DNA of 64,000 nt from Gorillibacterium timonense (GTDB lineage: Bacteria; Bacillota; Bacilli; Paenibacillales; NBRC-103111). Shown piece by piece: positions 8,558 through 17,052 of this stretch (positions are counted from its first letter, which is position 1; every line of letters starts with the position of its first letter). Location of the stretch: NCBI RefSeq assembly GCF_001457415.1, contig NZ_LN881722.1, forward strand, positions 558,001-622,000, given 5' to 3'. A program made the position numbers and the translations under genes. The notes under the pieces are model-generated. The model saw only the letters and a program-made list of their open reading frames with translations, was not told where the DNA came from and ran no database searches.

Positions 8558-9667
8558 TTGCAGTATGACTATGTAATATTTGGTGCAGGCATTTACGGGT
8601 TATATGCAGCACATTTGCTTGGAAAAAAAGGTCAAAAAGTAGCTGTCATCGAATATGACGATAAACCACTTCAAAGGGCCAGTTATATAAACCAGGCGCG
8701 GGTACATAATGGCTATCATTATCCTCGCAGTGTTTCAACAGCGGCTAAATCTGCAAGCTATTATGAGAGATTTTCAAAAGACTTTGCATTCTCAATTAAT
8801 AATCGTTTCAAGAAAATCTATGCAATATCCGCGAATGATTCTCTGACAAATGCGGAACAGTTTTTAAACTTTTGTGACTATGTGAATATTCCTGCTTATG
8901 AGGTTAGCAGCAAGCCTTATTTTAACAGCGGCTTGGTGGAAGCAACATTTGAGACTGTTGAGTACAGTTATGACGCTAATATTATACGTGACTGGTATGT
9001 AGAGGAACTTAGGAAATATAAGAATGTAACAATTTACTATCAGAAATACCTGGAACGGAGCATCAAAGAAGAATTGTTTACCCTATATTTTAAAGATGGC
9101 GATATTATAAGTACCCCCAACATATTAAATGCTACGTATGCAAGCGTAAATCAAGTTTTGAAGAAATTCGAATATGATCTATTTACCACTAAGTATGAGA
9201 TATGTGAAGTAATCATGACGAAGGTTTCATCAAATATAAAAGATGTTGGCATAACCGTAATGGACGGGCCATTTTTTTCTTTAATGCCATTTGGATTGGG
9301 AGGTTACCATTCCTTGACATCCGTTGGGCATACACCACACGAATCATCCTTCAATTCACTTCCACAATTTGAATGTCAAAGCTATCAAGAGAATTGTTCG
9401 AAGGACCAATTGCAAAATTGCAATCATTGTCCTGTTAAGCCTGAGACAGCTTGGTACAGAATGCACCAATTAGCGAAGAAGTACCTTACCCCTGAGATTT
9501 CTATATCCTATGAAGGCTCTCTGTTTGCTGTTAAAGCATTAATTAGTTCATCCGAACTAGATGACTCCAGACCAACCGTCATTAAGCAGTTTTCTAATTC
9601 CCCTTCCTTTATTTCTGTATTCTCGGGTAAATTTAATACAATTTATGATTTGGAGGAAGTTCTATGA
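8558..9667 (+). CDS. FAD-dependent oxidoreductase of a polysaccharide locus
   Basis: About 369 aa starting with TTG at 8558, with GGGGG at 8545-8549 eight bases before it; a longer start at 8468 would overlap the flippase gene by over 70 bases. The N-terminus is an FAD-binding Rossmann unit: YDYVIFGAGIYGLYAA, then EYDDKPLQRAS and the conserved block NQARVHNGYHYPRS. A cluster CQSYQENC...CNHCP (about residues 275-300) could bind metal or form disulfides. The family (DAO-like) oxidises amine or hydroxyl carbons; here an NDP- or lipid-linked sugar is likely the substrate. Its last bases overlap the next start as ATGA, so the two are translationally coupled. Confidence 0.8.
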   Translation: MQYDYVIFGAGIYGLYAAHLLGKKGQKVAVIEYDDKPLQRASYINQARVHNGYHYPRSVSTAAKSASYYERFSKDFAFSINNRFKKIYAISANDSLTNAEQFLNFCDYVNIPAYEVSSKPYFNSGLVEATFETVEYSYDANIIRDWYVEELRKYKNVTIYYQKYLERSIKEELFTLYFKDGDIISTPNILNATYASVNQVLKKFEYDLFTTKYEICEVIMTKVSSNIKDVGITVMDGPFFSLMPFGLGGYHSLTSVGHTPHESSFNSLPQFECQSYQENCSKDQLQNCNHCPVKPETAWYRMHQLAKKYLTPEISISYEGSLFAVKALISSSELDDSRPTVIKQFSNSPSFISVFSGKFNTIYDLEEVL

Positions 9668-10671
9668 AGGAACAAGTTTTTGTCTCTGTTGTTATTTATG
9701 CACACAACAACGAATCGACAGTTCGGGAAATCTTGATGACGATTGATGATCAATTTGATCAAAATTTCAAAAGCTATGAGATTATTCTTGTCAATGATTT
9801 CAGTCAGGATAGGACGTTAGAAAATGCTAGGGAGGCTATAAAGAAAGTTAATGGTGATGTTACCATTATTAATCTTTCTAGAAAACATGGTATAGAACAT
9901 GCTATGATGGCGGGATTAAACAAATCCATGGGGGATTTTGTGTTTGAAGTCGAAAATGCATCACTTGATTACCCTGTTGAACTTTTATATGAGCTTTTTC
10001 AGACAGCCACAAAAAGGGGATACGATATAGTAGCTGCAACATCTGGTTCTACTAGTTGGAAATCTAAGTTATTCTATAAAATATTAAACAATCTCTCGTA
10101 TATGAAATTATCTCTTCAAACAGAAAGTATTAGACTTGTAACCAGAAGAGCACTTAATTCAATGTTAAATCTAAAAGAAAAAGTTCGTTATCGTAAGGCC
10201 TTATACGAATTGACGGGCTATTCTAAATATCTTATTACTTACCATTCAACCTCCAAACCACAAAAGAAGAAGTTGAATGGCGAAAATATCTCTCTTGCCA
10301 TTGATGCATTGGTTTCATTTTCAAGTGCCGGTCTAAGGGCAGCACATTATCTTACTTTTGCCTTCTTTGGAATTTCGATTCTTATGGGAATTTACGCACT
10401 CTACAATTACTTTTTTAACCAATCAGTTGTAGAAGGTTGGACGACGCTTATGATTCTTATTTCATTTGGATTTGCCGGGCTCTTTTTTATATTTGGTGTA
10501 ATAGGCGAATATATATCTAGAATCCTTACTGAGATCCAGAATCGTCCGTTCTATAGTACTAGTTCAGTAGAAATGTTTAAGGAAAAGAGAAGCCATCTAC
10601 AACTTGTTGAAAAAAGTAAGGATCAAGTAACTCATATTGCTGATAGAAAAAGTGATAATGTATCCGTTTAA
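9664..10671 (+). CDS. GtrB/ArnC-like polyprenyl-phosphate glycosyltransferase
   Basis: 335 aa with an N-terminal GT2 domain (SVVIYAHNNESTVREIL, IILVNDFSQDRT) and two C-terminal membrane helices (about 225-285) followed by the GEYISRILTEIQNRPFY signature of DPM1/GtrB enzymes that transfer a sugar to undecaprenyl phosphate. The ATG overlaps the preceding stop by 4 bp. Where relatives have the metal-binding MDADLQDPP, this protein reads FEVENASLDYP, so the usual first aspartate is glutamate and the motif is altered. The enzyme may use a changed metal site or be inactive. Together with the SMR protein upstream it would supply a lipid-linked sugar outside the cell. Confidence 0.85.
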   Translation: MKEQVFVSVVIYAHNNESTVREILMTIDDQFDQNFKSYEIILVNDFSQDRTLENAREAIKKVNGDVTIINLSRKHGIEHAMMAGLNKSMGDFVFEVENASLDYPVELLYELFQTATKRGYDIVAATSGSTSWKSKLFYKILNNLSYMKLSLQTESIRLVTRRALNSMLNLKEKVRYRKALYELTGYSKYLITYHSTSKPQKKKLNGENISLAIDALVSFSSAGLRAAHYLTFAFFGISILMGIYALYNYFFNQSVVEGWTTLMILISFGFAGLFFIFGVIGEYISRILTEIQNRPFYSTSSVEMFKEKRSHLQLVEKSKDQVTHIADRKSDNVSV

Positions 10672-10689
10672 ATGGGGGGAGATGGAAGA

Positions 10690-11466
10690 GTGACGACATG
10701 TTTGATTGGATATACCGGTTTTGTTGGATCTACTTTGTTGAGAAATACTACATTTGATGATCTGTATAATACAAAAAATGCGGATGATATCAGAGAAAAG
10801 CACTATGATCTGGTAGTTTGCGCTGCTGCTCCCGCTGTTAAATGGAAAGCTAATCAAAATCCCGAAGAGGATTTGCTCAATATTCGTACGATTATGGAGA
10901 ATTTAAAGACAATAACGGCAACAAAATTTGTACTCGTATCAACTGTGGATGTTTACAAAACACCCATTGATGTAAATGAAGATACACCGATCAATCCGGA
11001 TGAAGTATCGCCATATGGAAGGCATAGATACTATTTGGAGCAGTTTGTGGAGGACAATTTCCCAAATTATCTCATAGTCAGATTGCCAGGGTTGTTTGGG
11101 GAAGGGCTTAAAAAGAATTTTATTTATGATCTCATTCATACTAATTGCTTGCATTTGACCCATCGAGATAGCAATTTTCAATTTTACAATATGGAATTTC
11201 TTTGGAATGATATTATGAAGGCCTTAGACCTTAATCTTTCTCTAGTAAACTTTGTTGTTGAGCCGGTAAGTGCTAAAGAAATAGCAGATAAGGCCATGAA
11301 TGAATCTTTTGAGAACACAACTGAATCACTCCCTGTTTATTATGATATGAGAAGTAAATACAGCCATTTTTTCAATAACGGTTCCAGAGGTAATTATTTC
11401 AAGGACAAAGAGCAGATTCTATCGGAAATTCAAGCCTATATTGAGAAAGAGAGGGCTACACTTTGA
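10690..11466 (+). CDS. NAD-dependent epimerase/dehydratase (extended SDR) for sugar modification
   Basis: About 258 aa. GTG at 10690 is the best start: GGGGGAG at 10675-10681 lies 8 bases upstream and the Rossmann motif then begins at once (TTCLIGYTGFVGS). An ATG at 10672 immediately follows the previous stop but would precede that ribosome site. SDR features are GYTGFVG, VVCAAAP, VSTVDVYKTP and the active-site YGRHRYYLE (YxxxR in place of YxxxK). A strict YxxxK is therefore not seen, which is unusual. The family acts on NDP-sugars or their oxidised forms. Its stop overlaps the TTG of the next gene. Confidence 0.75.
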   Translation: MTTCLIGYTGFVGSTLLRNTTFDDLYNTKNADDIREKHYDLVVCAAAPAVKWKANQNPEEDLLNIRTIMENLKTITATKFVLVSTVDVYKTPIDVNEDTPINPDEVSPYGRHRYYLEQFVEDNFPNYLIVRLPGLFGEGLKKNFIYDLIHTNCLHLTHRDSNFQFYNMEFLWNDIMKALDLNLSLVNFVVEPVSAKEIADKAMNESFENTTESLPVYYDMRSKYSHFFNNGSRGNYFKDKEQILSEIQAYIEKERATL

Positions 11467-12281
11467 AGCTTTCCATCTCGAATATAGCCTGGCAATCGGA
11501 AGATGAGGAGCAAATTCTGGAACTGTTACGAAATCGGGAAGTACAAAACATAGAATTGGCGCCAACAAAAAAATGGGCTTCACCTGTTAACTGTACAACG
11601 GCGGAAGTTGAAGAGTATAAAATGTTTTGGAAGAAGAGTGGTTTTGAACCAGTTGCAATGCAGTCGTTATTATTCGGTCAACCCGAATTAATAATGTTCG
11701 GAAATGAAAATAAGCGCGCTCAATTATTGCAGTACCTTAAAAAAATGATTAAGCTAGCAGGGGATTTGGGAACAAAAGCTATGGTTTTTGGGTCGCCAAA
11801 AAACAGACTAGCAGGCAGTTTAAGTGTCGCACAAAGATTGGAGATCGCAGAACCCTTTTTTTATGAGTTGGGTGAAACGGCATTAGAACATAATGTGTTG
11901 TTTTGTATTGAGCCTAACCCCGTACAATATGGATGCGATTTTATTACAAACACTGAGGAGGGTATTGAATTTGTTAGAAGGGTCAATCACCCTGGTTTCA
12001 GATTGCATTTGGATGCTGCAGCAATGAGGCTAAATGAGGAAGATTACTTTCACTCCATCGAGAAAAGCATGCCTTATTTAGCTCATTTTCATGTTAGTCA
12101 ACCTTACCTGGGCTTGGTAGGCAGCGACTCAGCTGAACATCATAAAGTTATTGCTCATGCTTTAAGAATGATGAATTATATGAACTTTATCTCAATTGAA
12201 ATGAAGAGCGGTGTATTGTCGTCCGACGAAGAAAGTGTCATGACAGCTGTTGATTTTGTAAAAGAAACTTATTTTATGTAG
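11463..12281 (+). CDS. Xylose isomerase-like TIM barrel, sugar phosphate isomerase/epimerase
   Basis: 272 aa, TTG start at 11463 overlapping the previous stop (TTGA) after GAGAGG. The sequence follows the AP-endonuclease-2/xylose isomerase fold: SISNIAW, IELAPTK, metal-ligand-bearing FCIEPNPVQYG, RLHLDAAAM, HFHVSQPYLG and a terminal SIEMKSG. The Glu, Asp, His and Glu in these blocks are the expected metal ligands. Enzymes of this family isomerise or epimerise ketoses or inositols; inside this cluster it likely forms an unusual sugar for the glycan. The tight overlap with the SDR gene suggests that the two act in sequence. Confidence 0.8.
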   Translation: MKLSISNIAWQSEDEEQILELLRNREVQNIELAPTKKWASPVNCTTAEVEEYKMFWKKSGFEPVAMQSLLFGQPELIMFGNENKRAQLLQYLKKMIKLAGDLGTKAMVFGSPKNRLAGSLSVAQRLEIAEPFFYELGETALEHNVLFCIEPNPVQYGCDFITNTEEGIEFVRRVNHPGFRLHLDAAAMRLNEEDYFHSIEKSMPYLAHFHVSQPYLGLVGSDSAEHHKVIAHALRMMNYMNFISIEMKSGVLSSDEESVMTAVDFVKETYFM

Positions 12282-12299
12282 AAAGGATGACATAACTAA

Positions 12300-13121
12300 T
12301 TGGACAAAGAGAGTTGGCAGGTTCCCAACTATACCGTTACTGAGATAAATAACAACGATAGAAAAAAATATTGCGTTTGTGTGCCAGTAATTAATGAAGG
12401 AGATAAAATTCAAAAGCAACTAAAAAAGATGTCCTCATATAGCAATGTTGTTGACATTATTATTCTTGATGGGGGAAGTACTGACGGCTCTCTATCTATC
12501 CCCTTCCTTAATGAAGTAGGTGTTAAAACACTTCTCGTTAAGATGGATACCGGAAAATTAAGCGCTCAGTTACGCATGGGCTTTGCTTATGCTATTGAAC
12601 AGGGATATGAAGGAATTATTACGGTAGATGGTAACAATAAGGATGGCGTTGAAACCATACCCGACTTTATCGGAAAACTTAATGAGGGATATGACTTTGT
12701 ACAAGGATCCCGATACGTCCCAGGTGGCATTGAAATTAATACTCCATTCTCAAGAAAGTTGGCAATAAAGTTAATTCATGCTCCGGTAATCTCATTTATC
12801 GCCGGTTTTCGTTATACGGACACAACCAACGGGTTCAGGGCTCATTCTCGGCAATTCCTTATAGACCCTAGGGTAAACCCTTTTCGAGATATCTTTAACA
12901 CGTATGAACTTTTGGCTTATTTATCAGTTAGGAGTAAAAGATTGGGGTATAGAGTGATAGAGATCCCTGTTACAAGAGTCTATCCCAAAGGAAAAGTCCC
13001 AACAAAAATAAGTCCATGGAAAGGTAATATACTATTGTTAAAGATCTTATTTAAATTATCATTAAATAAGTTCAATCCTAATCCCAGTTCTAATAAACAA
13101 AAACATGTACAAACGATGTAA
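12300..13121 (+). CDS. Family 2 glycosyltransferase (DPM1-like, soluble)
   Basis: 273 aa with TTG start at 12300; GAAAGGATGA lies upstream. GT2 motifs: CVCVPVINEGDKI, IIILDGGSTDGS and the metal motif ITVDGNNKDG, then QGSRYVPGG, a normal DPM1-like region. Unlike the GtrB-like gene of this locus it has no membrane helices at the C-terminus. It is the last gene of the AT-rich block; 80-odd bases later the base composition rises at rfbB. Donor and acceptor are unknown. Confidence 0.85.
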   Translation: MDKESWQVPNYTVTEINNNDRKKYCVCVPVINEGDKIQKQLKKMSSYSNVVDIIILDGGSTDGSLSIPFLNEVGVKTLLVKMDTGKLSAQLRMGFAYAIEQGYEGIITVDGNNKDGVETIPDFIGKLNEGYDFVQGSRYVPGGIEINTPFSRKLAIKLIHAPVISFIAGFRYTDTTNGFRAHSRQFLIDPRVNPFRDIFNTYELLAYLSVRSKRLGYRVIEIPVTRVYPKGKVPTKISPWKGNILLLKILFKLSLNKFNPNPSSNKQKHVQTM

Positions 13122-13214
13122 TCATTTGCAAACTGGAATGGGTTATAGCGATTAACCATCATGGCTGAGTAAGCGATAATATATGGTAAGAATACCAGGG
13201 TAAAGGTGGCCTCT

Positions 13215-14237
13215 ATGAAACTCCTTATTACCGGCGGAGCCGGATTTATTGGCAGCAACTTTGTGCTTTATATGCTCGAACAACATCCCGACTATCAGAT
13301 CGTCAACGTAGATGCGCTGACGTATGCGGGAAATCTCGAAAACTTGAAATCAATTGAAGACTATCCGAACTACACCTTCGTACACGCAGATATCACTGAT
13401 GCGCAAGCTATGGACAAGCTGATTGGGCAAGGTGTGGATGTAGTCGTCAATTTTGCCGCGGAATCACATGTTGATCGCAGCATTCTGGAGCCGGATGTGT
13501 TCGTGAAGACGAATGTTCTCGGAACCCAAGTACTGCTTGATGCAGCTAAGAAGCATAAGGTTACGAAATACGTTCAAGTTTCTACGGATGAGGTATACGG
13601 TAGTCTGGGTCCTTTGGGGCTCTTCACCGAAGAAACTCCGCTTGCCCCTAATAGTCCATATTCAGCCAGCAAGGCGGGAGGCGACTTGTTGGTTCGAGCT
13701 TATCATGAAACCTTCGGCCTTCCGGTCAACATTACTCGCTGCTCCAACAACTATGGACCCTATCAATTTCCTGAAAAGCTCATCCCGTTAATGATCTCCC
13801 GGGCCTTGTCCGACGGAGCCCTTCCCGTTTATGGGGATGGTTTGAATATTCGCGACTGGCTATATGTGGAGGACCATTGTAGCGCCATTGACTTGGTCAT
13901 TCACAAAGGGGTCTTAGGCGAAGTGTACAACATCGGAGGAAACAACGAACGAACGAATATGCACATCGTCAAGACGATCTTGAAGGAACTCGGTAAGCCG
14001 GAATCCTTGATCACGTATGTGCAGGATCGTCCGGGCCATGACCGCCGTTATGGTATCGATCCCACCAAGATCATGACTGAGTTAGGTTGGAAGCCCAAGC
14101 ATACCTTCGAAACCGGCATTCATGAAACAATCCGTTGGTACTTGGATAACAAGGACTGGTGGATGCGAATTCAATCCGGCGAATATCAGAAGTATGCCGA
14201 GAAGCAATATGGGAGCCGCTTGGGGGATGCTTTGTGA
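13215..14237 (+). CDS. rfbB: dTDP-glucose 4,6-dehydratase
   Basis: 340 aa. The ATG at 13215 follows AAAGGTGG with 5-base spacing and puts the Rossmann motif KLLITGGAGFIGSNF at the N-terminus. Hallmarks: DALTYAGNLENL, NFAAESHVDRSI, STDEVYGSLG, the catalytic YSASKAGGD, CSNNYGPYQFPEKLIP and VYGDGLNIRDWLYVEDH. Converts dTDP-glucose to dTDP-4-keto-6-deoxyglucose, the second step to dTDP-L-rhamnose. It overlaps rfbD by one base (TGATG). The partner genes rfbA and rfbC are not in the window. Less AT-rich than the genes before it. Confidence 0.97.
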   Translation: MKLLITGGAGFIGSNFVLYMLEQHPDYQIVNVDALTYAGNLENLKSIEDYPNYTFVHADITDAQAMDKLIGQGVDVVVNFAAESHVDRSILEPDVFVKTNVLGTQVLLDAAKKHKVTKYVQVSTDEVYGSLGPLGLFTEETPLAPNSPYSASKAGGDLLVRAYHETFGLPVNITRCSNNYGPYQFPEKLIPLMISRALSDGALPVYGDGLNIRDWLYVEDHCSAIDLVIHKGVLGEVYNIGGNNERTNMHIVKTILKELGKPESLITYVQDRPGHDRRYGIDPTKIMTELGWKPKHTFETGIHETIRWYLDNKDWWMRIQSGEYQKYAEKQYGSRLGDAL

Positions 14238-15106
14238 TGGCTGAAAAAGTATTGGTGACGGGAGCAGCCGGACAGCTTGGACGAGACATGGTCCTTTTGC
14301 TGGAGAACAAGGGGCACGAAGTGCTGGCTTGCGATCGGCAGGAGATGGACATCACAGACTTGGATCAATGCGGGACGGTAATCGACGATTTCAAGCCTGC
14401 CATTGTCATCCATTGTGCGGCGCATACAGCAGTCGATGCCGCGGAGACCGATATCGATGCGGCTTATGCGATCAATGCAGTAGGTTCTCGGAATGTGGCG
14501 TTGGCAGCGGAAAAAGCCGGGGCGAAATTAATCTATATCAGCACTGACTATGTCTTTAATGGTCAAAGTGATCGCCCGTACCATGAATTTGATAATACGG
14601 ATCCCCAAAGCATTTACGGTAAATCCAAAAGAGCCGGCGAGGTAATGGTTCAGAGCCTGTCGACAAAATATTTCATTGTTCGCACTTCCTGGGTATACGG
14701 CAAATACGGCAATAACTTCGTGAAAACGATGCTCAAGCTCGGTCAGGAAAAGCCGTTGCTTCAGGTCGTCCATGATCAGACAGGATCTCCGACTTATACA
14801 GCCGACTTGGCAGCTTTTCTTTTGGAATTGATGGTAACCGAGAAATATGGTATTTATCATGCGTCCAATACGGAAACCTGCACCTGGTACGAATTTACGG
14901 AAGCGATTTTTGCGGAGGCTAAGGATATTTTGGGCTTGGAATTCTCAGCAAAGCTGGAACCGTGTACGACCGAGCAGTTTCCTCGACCTGCTCCGCGCCC
15001 GCGCAACTCGGTAATGGAGCACTTGTCCATTCGAACCAACGGTTTAATAGATTTGCGGCCTTGGCGTGAGGGATTGCGAGCATTTTTGGTTGATTTGAAG
15101 GAATAG
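14237..15106 (+). CDS. rfbD: dTDP-4-dehydrorhamnose reductase
   Basis: 289 aa; ATG at 14237 shares a base with the rfbB stop, with GGGGGA ten bases upstream. RfbD signatures are VLVTGAAGQLGRD, DITD, HCAAHTAVDAAE, YISTDYVFNG, YGKSKRAGE and RTSWVYG. It reduces the 4-keto group to yield dTDP-L-rhamnose. Coupled to rfbB and followed by two rhamnosyltransferase-like GT2 genes, so the local glycan should contain rhamnose. Confidence 0.97.
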   Translation: MAEKVLVTGAAGQLGRDMVLLLENKGHEVLACDRQEMDITDLDQCGTVIDDFKPAIVIHCAAHTAVDAAETDIDAAYAINAVGSRNVALAAEKAGAKLIYISTDYVFNGQSDRPYHEFDNTDPQSIYGKSKRAGEVMVQSLSTKYFIVRTSWVYGKYGNNFVKTMLKLGQEKPLLQVVHDQTGSPTYTADLAAFLLELMVTEKYGIYHASNTETCTWYEFTEAIFAEAKDILGLEFSAKLEPCTTEQFPRPAPRPRNSVMEHLSIRTNGLIDLRPWREGLRAFLVDLKE

Positions 15107-15159
15107 ATGCTTGCGAGGAGACTTCTTTAGCAATTCTGGATGAATGGCGGTAACGGAGA

Positions 15160-16110
15160 ATGAAAACCGTTAGTGTACATATTGTGACCTACAATAGTGA
15201 AAAAGATATTACAGCTTGCTTGAAGGCAGTAGTTCTTCAGAGTTATCCTGTCGAGAAAGTTATTGTCGTCGACAATGCATCCGATGATGATACCTTGGAT
15301 ATGGTCAAGCGTGCTCACCTACCTCAACTAACCGTTATCTCCAACGACCGAAATTTCGGTTTTGCCGCCGCGCATAATCAGGCTATTCGCTTATCAACCA
15401 GCGATTATCAGCTTGTCCTCAATCCGGATGTCACTCTGCATCCGGATTATTTGCAAGAGTTGATGACGGCTGCAGAAAGGCATCCCAATGCTGGAAGTCT
15501 CACAGGCTTGCTCCTGTCAAAATTGGAGCTCGGCATTGTGGATAGTGCGGGGCTTGTTATTACTCGCTCCCGCCGTGCCTTCGATCGAGGACAGGGAGAA
15601 GCGGTATCGGGTTATCTGACCGAGAAGGAAGTCTTTGGCGTTTCAGGGGCGGCAGCTCTCTATTCGCGGCAGATGATCGAAGCCATTTCACTTAACGGGG
15701 AGTTCTTCGATGAAGCTTTCTTTGCTTACAAAGAAGATGTGGATGTAGCCTGGAGAGCTCAATGGGCCGGATGGAAGGCATTTTTCATTCCAGGAGCTAC
15801 CGCTTCGCATGAGCGGGGATGGAAAAAGGGAGGGCGCAGCGAGAGACCGCTGTTCATCCGTAGGTATTCTTTCGAGAATCGTTTCCGCATGATCTGGAAG
15901 AATGATCGCTTATCGAAGCTTATGCTTCACCTTCCGTTTATCTTACCGTTTGAGATTGGGCAGCTTGGGTATCTGCTCCTGAAGGAAAGAGACTTGTTAT
16001 CTTCCTATTATCACGTTTGGAAGGTACGTTCGGTATTGGCACAGCAAAGGCGAACAATAAGGCATAAAGCTCGGAAGTCTATGGACGAGGTCTATTCTTT
16101 TTTTCAATAA
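15160..16110 (+). CDS. Family 2 glycosyltransferase, rhamnosyltransferase-like
   Basis: 316 aa. ATG at 15160 follows a short ACGGAGA site. GT2 motifs: SVHIVTYNSEKDI, VIVVDNASDDDT, DRNFGFAAAHNQAI, the metal motif LNPDVTLHP, and FFAYKEDVDVAWRAQWAGW near residue 190, where EDVD resembles the catalytic base region of WbbL-like rhamnosyltransferases. A basic C-terminal tail may contact the membrane. It follows rfbD by about 50 bp, consistent with use of dTDP-rhamnose. Linkage is unknown. Confidence 0.88.
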   Translation: MKTVSVHIVTYNSEKDITACLKAVVLQSYPVEKVIVVDNASDDDTLDMVKRAHLPQLTVISNDRNFGFAAAHNQAIRLSTSDYQLVLNPDVTLHPDYLQELMTAAERHPNAGSLTGLLLSKLELGIVDSAGLVITRSRRAFDRGQGEAVSGYLTEKEVFGVSGAAALYSRQMIEAISLNGEFFDEAFFAYKEDVDVAWRAQWAGWKAFFIPGATASHERGWKKGGRSERPLFIRRYSFENRFRMIWKNDRLSKLMLHLPFILPFEIGQLGYLLLKERDLLSSYYHVWKVRSVLAQQRRTIRHKARKSMDEVYSFFQ

Positions 16111-16132
16111 ATCTTTCATCATATGCTATACT
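16103..16132 (+). promoter_or_regulatory. Candidate extended -10 promoter inside the GT operon
   Basis: TGCTATACT at 16124-16132 is an extended -10 (TGnTATACT) with a weak -35 TTCAAT 18 bases upstream. It could give extra transcription of the second GT2 gene and the priming transferase. Confidence 0.35.
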
Positions 16133-16163
16133 AGCATTACAAGTTTTTTACAGGTGATGACAA

Positions 16164-17051
16164 GTGAATGCAGGTAGAGTCGATGTTAGTATAATCATAG
16201 TGAACTACAAGACGCGACAGCTCACGCTAGATGCGATCGAGTCCGTATATCGGTCTGATACCGCCTATCGATATGAGATCATTCTGGTCGATAATGCATC
16301 CGGAGATGGATTGCTGGACGAGGTTGCTGAACGTTATCCTGAAGTGGTGAGAGTCGCTAACGACGAGAATGTCGGGTATGCCCGGGCGAACAATCAGGGG
16401 ATGGAAGCTGCGCAGGGACGATACATATTGCTACTGAACTCCGACACGATTGTAAACCTGGATACGATGGATGTCATGCTCCGCTTCATGGATGAGAATA
16501 CGGAGGTCGGAGCAAGTGGCTGCAAGATTGTCCTACCGGACGGCCGACTCGATAAAGCGTGTAAGCGGGGCTTTCCGACTCCCTCGGCGTCCTTCTACTA
16601 CGCGTTTGGATTCTCCAGGCTCTTCCCGAACAAGCCGAGGTTTAACGGCTATCAGCTTGGCCACCTGGACCCGGATGTCTCGCAACCAATCGATTGTCTG
16701 GTAGGCGCGTTCATGCTCGTCCGCCGGGAAGCGGTGGAGCAGGTGGGCGGCTTGGATGAGACTTTTTTTATGTACGGGGAAGACATCGATTGGTGCTATC
16801 GGATCAAAGAGGCTGGCTGGGAGATTTGGTATCATCCACTCGTTCAGATCACGCACTACAAAGGAGCCAGCAGCCGACGCAAGCCGTTCAAGATCGTCTA
16901 TGAGTTTCACCGCGCGATGTACCTCTTTCATCGAAAGCATTATGCGGCGAAGTATTCGCCGTTTACGAATCTGGCGGTCTATGCTGGGATCGGCTTGAAG
17001 CTGGGATTGGCGCTTGCCCGTAATCAATTGAAGCGGATGGGAGGGAGTTAG
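16164..17051 (+). CDS. Family 2 glycosyltransferase, rhamnosyltransferase-like
   Basis: 295 aa, GTG start at 16164 after AGGTGATG. Motifs: VSIIIVNYKTRQLTLDAI, IILVDNASGDG, ENVGYARANNQGM, LLNSDTIV, and FFMYGEDIDWCYRIKEAGW. It is a paralogue-like neighbour of the gene at 15160 and closest in style to WbbL/dTDP-Rha:glycan rhamnosyltransferases. It ends 1 base before the ATG of the priming transferase, showing operon organisation. Confidence 0.88.
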   Translation: MNAGRVDVSIIIVNYKTRQLTLDAIESVYRSDTAYRYEIILVDNASGDGLLDEVAERYPEVVRVANDENVGYARANNQGMEAAQGRYILLLNSDTIVNLDTMDVMLRFMDENTEVGASGCKIVLPDGRLDKACKRGFPTPSASFYYAFGFSRLFPNKPRFNGYQLGHLDPDVSQPIDCLVGAFMLVRREAVEQVGGLDETFFMYGEDIDWCYRIKEAGWEIWYHPLVQITHYKGASSRRKPFKIVYEFHRAMYLFHRKHYAAKYSPFTNLAVYAGIGLKLGLALARNQLKRMGGS

Positions 17052-17052
17052 G

